64,000 nt of DNA from Leptolyngbya subtilissima AS-A7 (GTDB taxonomy: Bacteria; Cyanobacteriota; Cyanobacteriia; Phormidesmidales; Phormidesmidaceae). Position 1 is the stretch's first letter. The number at the start of each line of letters is the position of its first letter. Position numbers and translations under genes: made by a program. Location: assembly GCF_039962255.1 (NCBI RefSeq), contig NZ_JAMPKY010000001.1, forward strand, positions 620,001 to 684,000, in the 5' to 3' direction. Of this stretch, positions 61,579 to 64,000 are shown piece by piece. The notes beneath the pieces were generated by a model. That model worked only from the letters and a program-made list of their open reading frames with translations. It was not told the DNA's origin and did not search any database.

Positions 61579-63048
61579 ATGAACTTTCCTATAGTTTTAG
61601 ACATTGCCCTAGGGCTAGTCTTTATCTTTTTTGTGCTGAGCCTGCTGGCCAGCGAGGTTCAAGAAATTATTGGCACGCTTTTGCAGTGGCGAGCTGAGCA
61701 TCTAAAGCAGTCCATTGAGGTGCTGCTAGCGGGTAATGACAGAGATAGAGAAGCGTCGGCCCAGGCCTTAGCCGATGCCCTTTACGAAAGCCCTTGGATT
61801 CGCAGTTTAAACCAGGAGGCGAAGGGGTCGATTGCGCGATCGTTCCGGCGCATTTCACACTTGCTTGGCCGCGTCTACCGCACCCTTACCGGCCAGCGCA
61901 ATGTATTTGGGGCGGGTAAAACTAGCGGCCCTAGCTACATTCCACCCGAGGCTTTTGCCAACAGTCTGCTAGAGCGCATGCAGCTGGGCAATCTGTGGCA
62001 GGTACTGGCCAACGATCGCATTCAGGGCTTTGCTCGCGATCGCGTGCTGGGTCCTGTAACCAATATTCTCAGCGACCTCAAGGCCAGCACCGGCAACGAG
62101 TTTTTGCTCAATACCGAGCTCCAGCAGCTGGAGCAGGGCATTCACACCATAATTGATGACTTTCGGGCGGGCATTGTCTCGCTGCCCGAAAGCCTCGATC
62201 GCGTCGTCAACCGCCTAGATGAGTTTGGGCTGATGGCGGCTGACGTGCTACCCGACGGCCATCCCCTCACCGAAACCTTTTTGCGCCGCCTAGAGTACAT
62301 CAAGCGTGGGCTGGCCAGTACCCCCACCGAGCGGGCGGCGATGCTCAGCAAGCTGCGGCCCAATGTGGCGCAGCTGCTCGACATTTTTGATGACAACAGC
62401 CCTGCCTATAGCGAGTTGAGACGTCTGGCTCAGGGCGGTAACCTCGATGCCCAAGCTTTGATCGATCGCTTGGCCCAGGCCCCCATTACCCCGGCTTTGC
62501 GCAGCAGTCTAGCGGCGATCGCTCGCAAGGTCGAAGTCACCGCCGCCGACGCCCGCGATGACGTGAAGCTGTTTGGCCTCGAACTCGAAAAGTGGTTCGA
62601 TCGCGGCATGGAGCGAGCCACCGGCGTCTACAAGCGCAACGCTAAGGCAGTCGCGCTGCTGATCGGCATTGCCACAGCGGTCTCTATCAACGCCGACTCA
62701 TTTCACATTGCCACTCGCCTGGCCGTAGACCCGATTCTGCGCAACTCGATTACCCAAACTGCCGACCAGCTGGCAGCTGAATCGACCGGAAATTTTGACC
62801 AAGACATTAAACAGGTGCAGACCGCCGTCAACCAGGCCCTCGACGAGATTCCCTTTCCGCTAGGCTACAACGAGGTGGTGGTGCAGCAGCAGCTAGTGGC
62901 CGAGCAGTCGTGGCCGGTTCCCTTTGTGCCGCGCCGTCTGCTGGGCTGGCTAGTCAGCGGATTTGCCATTTCTATGGGGTCGACCTTCTGGTTTAACGTG
63001 CTGAAGAAGGTGGTGAATGTACGGAATACGGGGGATAGGGGGAAGTAG
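61579..63048 (+). CDS. 489-residue membrane protein of unknown function
   Basis: No named family recognised. An N-terminal hydrophobic helix (VLDIALGLVFIFFVLSLLASEVQEI, about 5-30), a long helical soluble middle (about 35-345) with ILSDLKASTGNEFLLNTELQQLEQ and DDNSPAYSELRRLAQGG, a second helix (AKAVALLIGIATAVSINADSF, about 352-373) and a third near the end (LLGWLVSGFAISMGSTFWFNVL, about 452-474). Conserved look: EVQEIIGTLLQWRAEHLK just inside the membrane. The gene precedes an NlpC/P60 peptidase by 55 bp, so a shared envelope role is possible. Confidence 0.75.
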   Translation: MNFPIVLDIALGLVFIFFVLSLLASEVQEIIGTLLQWRAEHLKQSIEVLLAGNDRDREASAQALADALYESPWIRSLNQEAKGSIARSFRRISHLLGRVYRTLTGQRNVFGAGKTSGPSYIPPEAFANSLLERMQLGNLWQVLANDRIQGFARDRVLGPVTNILSDLKASTGNEFLLNTELQQLEQGIHTIIDDFRAGIVSLPESLDRVVNRLDEFGLMAADVLPDGHPLTETFLRRLEYIKRGLASTPTERAAMLSKLRPNVAQLLDIFDDNSPAYSELRRLAQGGNLDAQALIDRLAQAPITPALRSSLAAIARKVEVTAADARDDVKLFGLELEKWFDRGMERATGVYKRNAKAVALLIGIATAVSINADSFHIATRLAVDPILRNSITQTADQLAAESTGNFDQDIKQVQTAVNQALDEIPFPLGYNEVVVQQQLVAEQSWPVPFVPRRLLGWLVSGFAISMGSTFWFNVLKKVVNVRNTGDRGK

Positions 63049-63103
63049 GTAAGGGGATGAGGTAGATAGGGAAAATGAGGAAGATGGGGAAGTGGGGGTG
63101 ACT

Positions 63104-63820
63104 ATGGATTTGAATACGACAGCCTCTAGTCAAGAAGCATTATTGGCATCCTCAGGGCAGGAATATGTCTGTGGTCAGGCGCTCAACCTCTATAAAACTG
63201 ACGGGTTGGAGGGGTTGGTGACCCAGGCAGCGGTGGGGCGGCATCTGCGGCTGATGCAGGCATCCCCCCAAGCTTACGCGGTGATCCTTCGCGAAGATGA
63301 TTATTCTGGCTGGATCAGCGCTGCTGATGTCGATACGCTCAAGCCCGCTGAGCAGCCCTATCAGCCTGTCTCCCTCGATCGCAGCGCCATTGAACCTCGC
63401 CTGCCGGAGGCGATCGCCTTTACGCAACGGGCGATGGCTACCCCCAACACTTACCTCTGGGGCGGCACCGTCGGCCCCAACTACGATTGCTCAGGGCTGA
63501 TGCAGGCAGCCTTTGCCTCGGTGGGCATTCGTCTGCCCCGCGATTCATACCAGCAGGAGGCCTTTACCCAGCCCATCGGCTGGGATGAGCTGCTGCCGGG
63601 TGACTTAATCTTTTTTGGCACCCCAGAACGCACTAAGCATGTGGCCCTCTACCTGGGTCAGGGCGACTATATTCACAGTTCAGGGATTGACCAGGGCCGC
63701 AACGGCATTGGCATCGACTCATTAACCGATCTGTCGCACCCGGTGAGCGAGGCTTACCATCGGCAGCTGCGCCGGGCGGGGCGGGTGATGACCAGTTACT
63801 GCCCAGGGGGCGCGCTATAG
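63104..63820 (+). CDS. C40 (NlpC/P60) peptidoglycan endopeptidase with SH3-type domain
   Basis: A 238-residue cell-wall peptidase from the ATG at 63104. N-terminal SH3b-like part (about 10-95: YVCGQALNLYKTDGLEGLVTQAAVGRHL...YAVILREDDYSGWIS), then NlpC/P60 with catalytic Cys in NYDCSGLMQAAFASVG, His in KHVALYLGQGDYIHSSG and a second His in YIHSSG. The architecture matches the cyanobacterial gamma-D-glutamyl-L-diamino acid endopeptidases of known structure (Anabaena/Nostoc). A GTG at 63092 is an alternative start. No signal peptide is visible, as in those relatives. Confidence 0.94.
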   Translation: MDLNTTASSQEALLASSGQEYVCGQALNLYKTDGLEGLVTQAAVGRHLRLMQASPQAYAVILREDDYSGWISAADVDTLKPAEQPYQPVSLDRSAIEPRLPEAIAFTQRAMATPNTYLWGGTVGPNYDCSGLMQAAFASVGIRLPRDSYQQEAFTQPIGWDELLPGDLIFFGTPERTKHVALYLGQGDYIHSSGIDQGRNGIGIDSLTDLSHPVSEAYHRQLRRAGRVMTSYCPGGAL

Positions 63821-63853
63821 TCCAAGCAGCGTTTGCCTGTTTGAGGGGTGCTC

Positions 63854-64000
63854 TTGTCGTTTTTGCATGCTGCTTGGCTAACGCGCCTAAAGCCCCTAGC
63901 TCGCTGGGTGGTAGTGGGTGCGGCGATCGCCTTCTTACTCCACACCCTGGTGCGCCACTGGGCTGAGATTAGTGCCCTGCGCATTGGCCCCCAGGGTTGG
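63854..64000 (+). CDS. Partial membrane protein, possibly lysylphosphatidylglycerol synthase-like (UPF0104)
   Basis: A frame opening with TTG at 63854 runs in frame to the window end (49 codons). Its start, SFLHAAWLTRLKPLARWVVV then GAAIAFLLHTLVRHWAEISA, has one membrane helix after a basic segment and resembles the beginning of UPF0104/AglD-type integral membrane proteins in cyanobacteria. The call is tentative because most of the protein is missing. Confidence 0.5.
   Translation, partial: MSFLHAAWLTRLKPLARWVVVGAAIAFLLHTLVRHWAEISALRIGPQGW

Overview
The window is chromosomal DNA of a cyanobacterium. Three photosystem II proteins (PsbU, Psb28, CyanoP) are encoded, together with the chlorophyll-cyclase factor Ycf54, a cyAbrB-type regulator, a lumenal CYP38/TLP40-like cyclophilin and CofH. 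Many copies of the HIP1 octamer GCGATCGC are scattered through genes and gaps. The DNA is GC-rich (clearly above 50% by eye). Gene content and dispersed repeats resemble filamentous Leptolyngbya/Nodosilinea/Phormidium-type genomes, but the genus is an inference. I recognised no rRNA, tRNA, CRISPR array, insertion sequence or prophage; this is ordinary, densely packed core chromosome with accessory signalling genes.

Layout. 1-6.9 kb (mostly minus): a partial secreted serpin, a Trm1-like tRNA methyltransferase with a DUF2103 partner, clpS, a histidine kinase with a degenerate receiver, thiL and the lumenal cyclophilin. 7-10.7 kb: efp, accB, pyrF, an unknown secreted protein and cofH on the opposite strand. 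10.9-16.8 kb: an epimerase/oxidoreductase pair diverging from an exopolysaccharide export pair (outer-membrane OPX protein and a Wzz/BY-kinase). 16.8-24.8 kb: pdxJ, ycf54, a secreted duplicated-domain protein, the folD-crtE-PAP2 row, psbU, nadB and a DUF2227 membrane protein. 24.9-32.2 kb: a four-gene signalling operon made of a 1219-residue CHASE3/HAMP/GAF hybrid kinase with three receivers, CheR, CheB and a REC-PAS-kinase-REC protein. 32.4-36.6 kb: tkt, fabF and acpP. 36.6-42 kb: maf, CyanoP, a predicted lipoprotein methyltransferase, DUF2854, a 57-residue protein, a [2Fe-2S] ferredoxin and a small-protein/DUF3326 pair. 41.9-49.2 kb: a response regulator and hybrid kinase, purD, a DUF3598 protein, moaB, psb28, an unknown lipoprotein and a GPH-family transporter. 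49.4-53.3 kb: a fasciclin lipoprotein, plsY, small proteins and ddl. 53.7-59.2 kb: an OmpR-type regulator, a three-gene ABC transporter with a Tat-lipoprotein binding protein, and a convergent CHASE histidine kinase. 59.2-64 kb: cbiB and an Rrf2 regulator, divergent cyAbrB, a 489-residue unknown membrane protein, an NlpC/P60 peptidase and the start of another membrane protein.

How the parts may work together. Two signalling modules stand out. One is the CheR/CheB-containing phosphorelay operon, which has no chemoreceptor, CheA or CheW beside it. The other is the ABC importer bracketed by a response regulator and a CHASE sensor kinase, whose substrate cannot be told from sequence. Between genes there are several families of palindromic or simple repeats, including a 16-bp sequence CGCCTACCCATCCACC present in three separate gaps (one copy differing by one base).

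Start codons were moved from the longest possible frame where family length, a Shine-Dalgarno site, a signal peptide or an overlap with the upstream gene favoured an internal start; each case is stated. Residue positions are approximate. No database search was run; family names come from recognised motifs and overall sequence.
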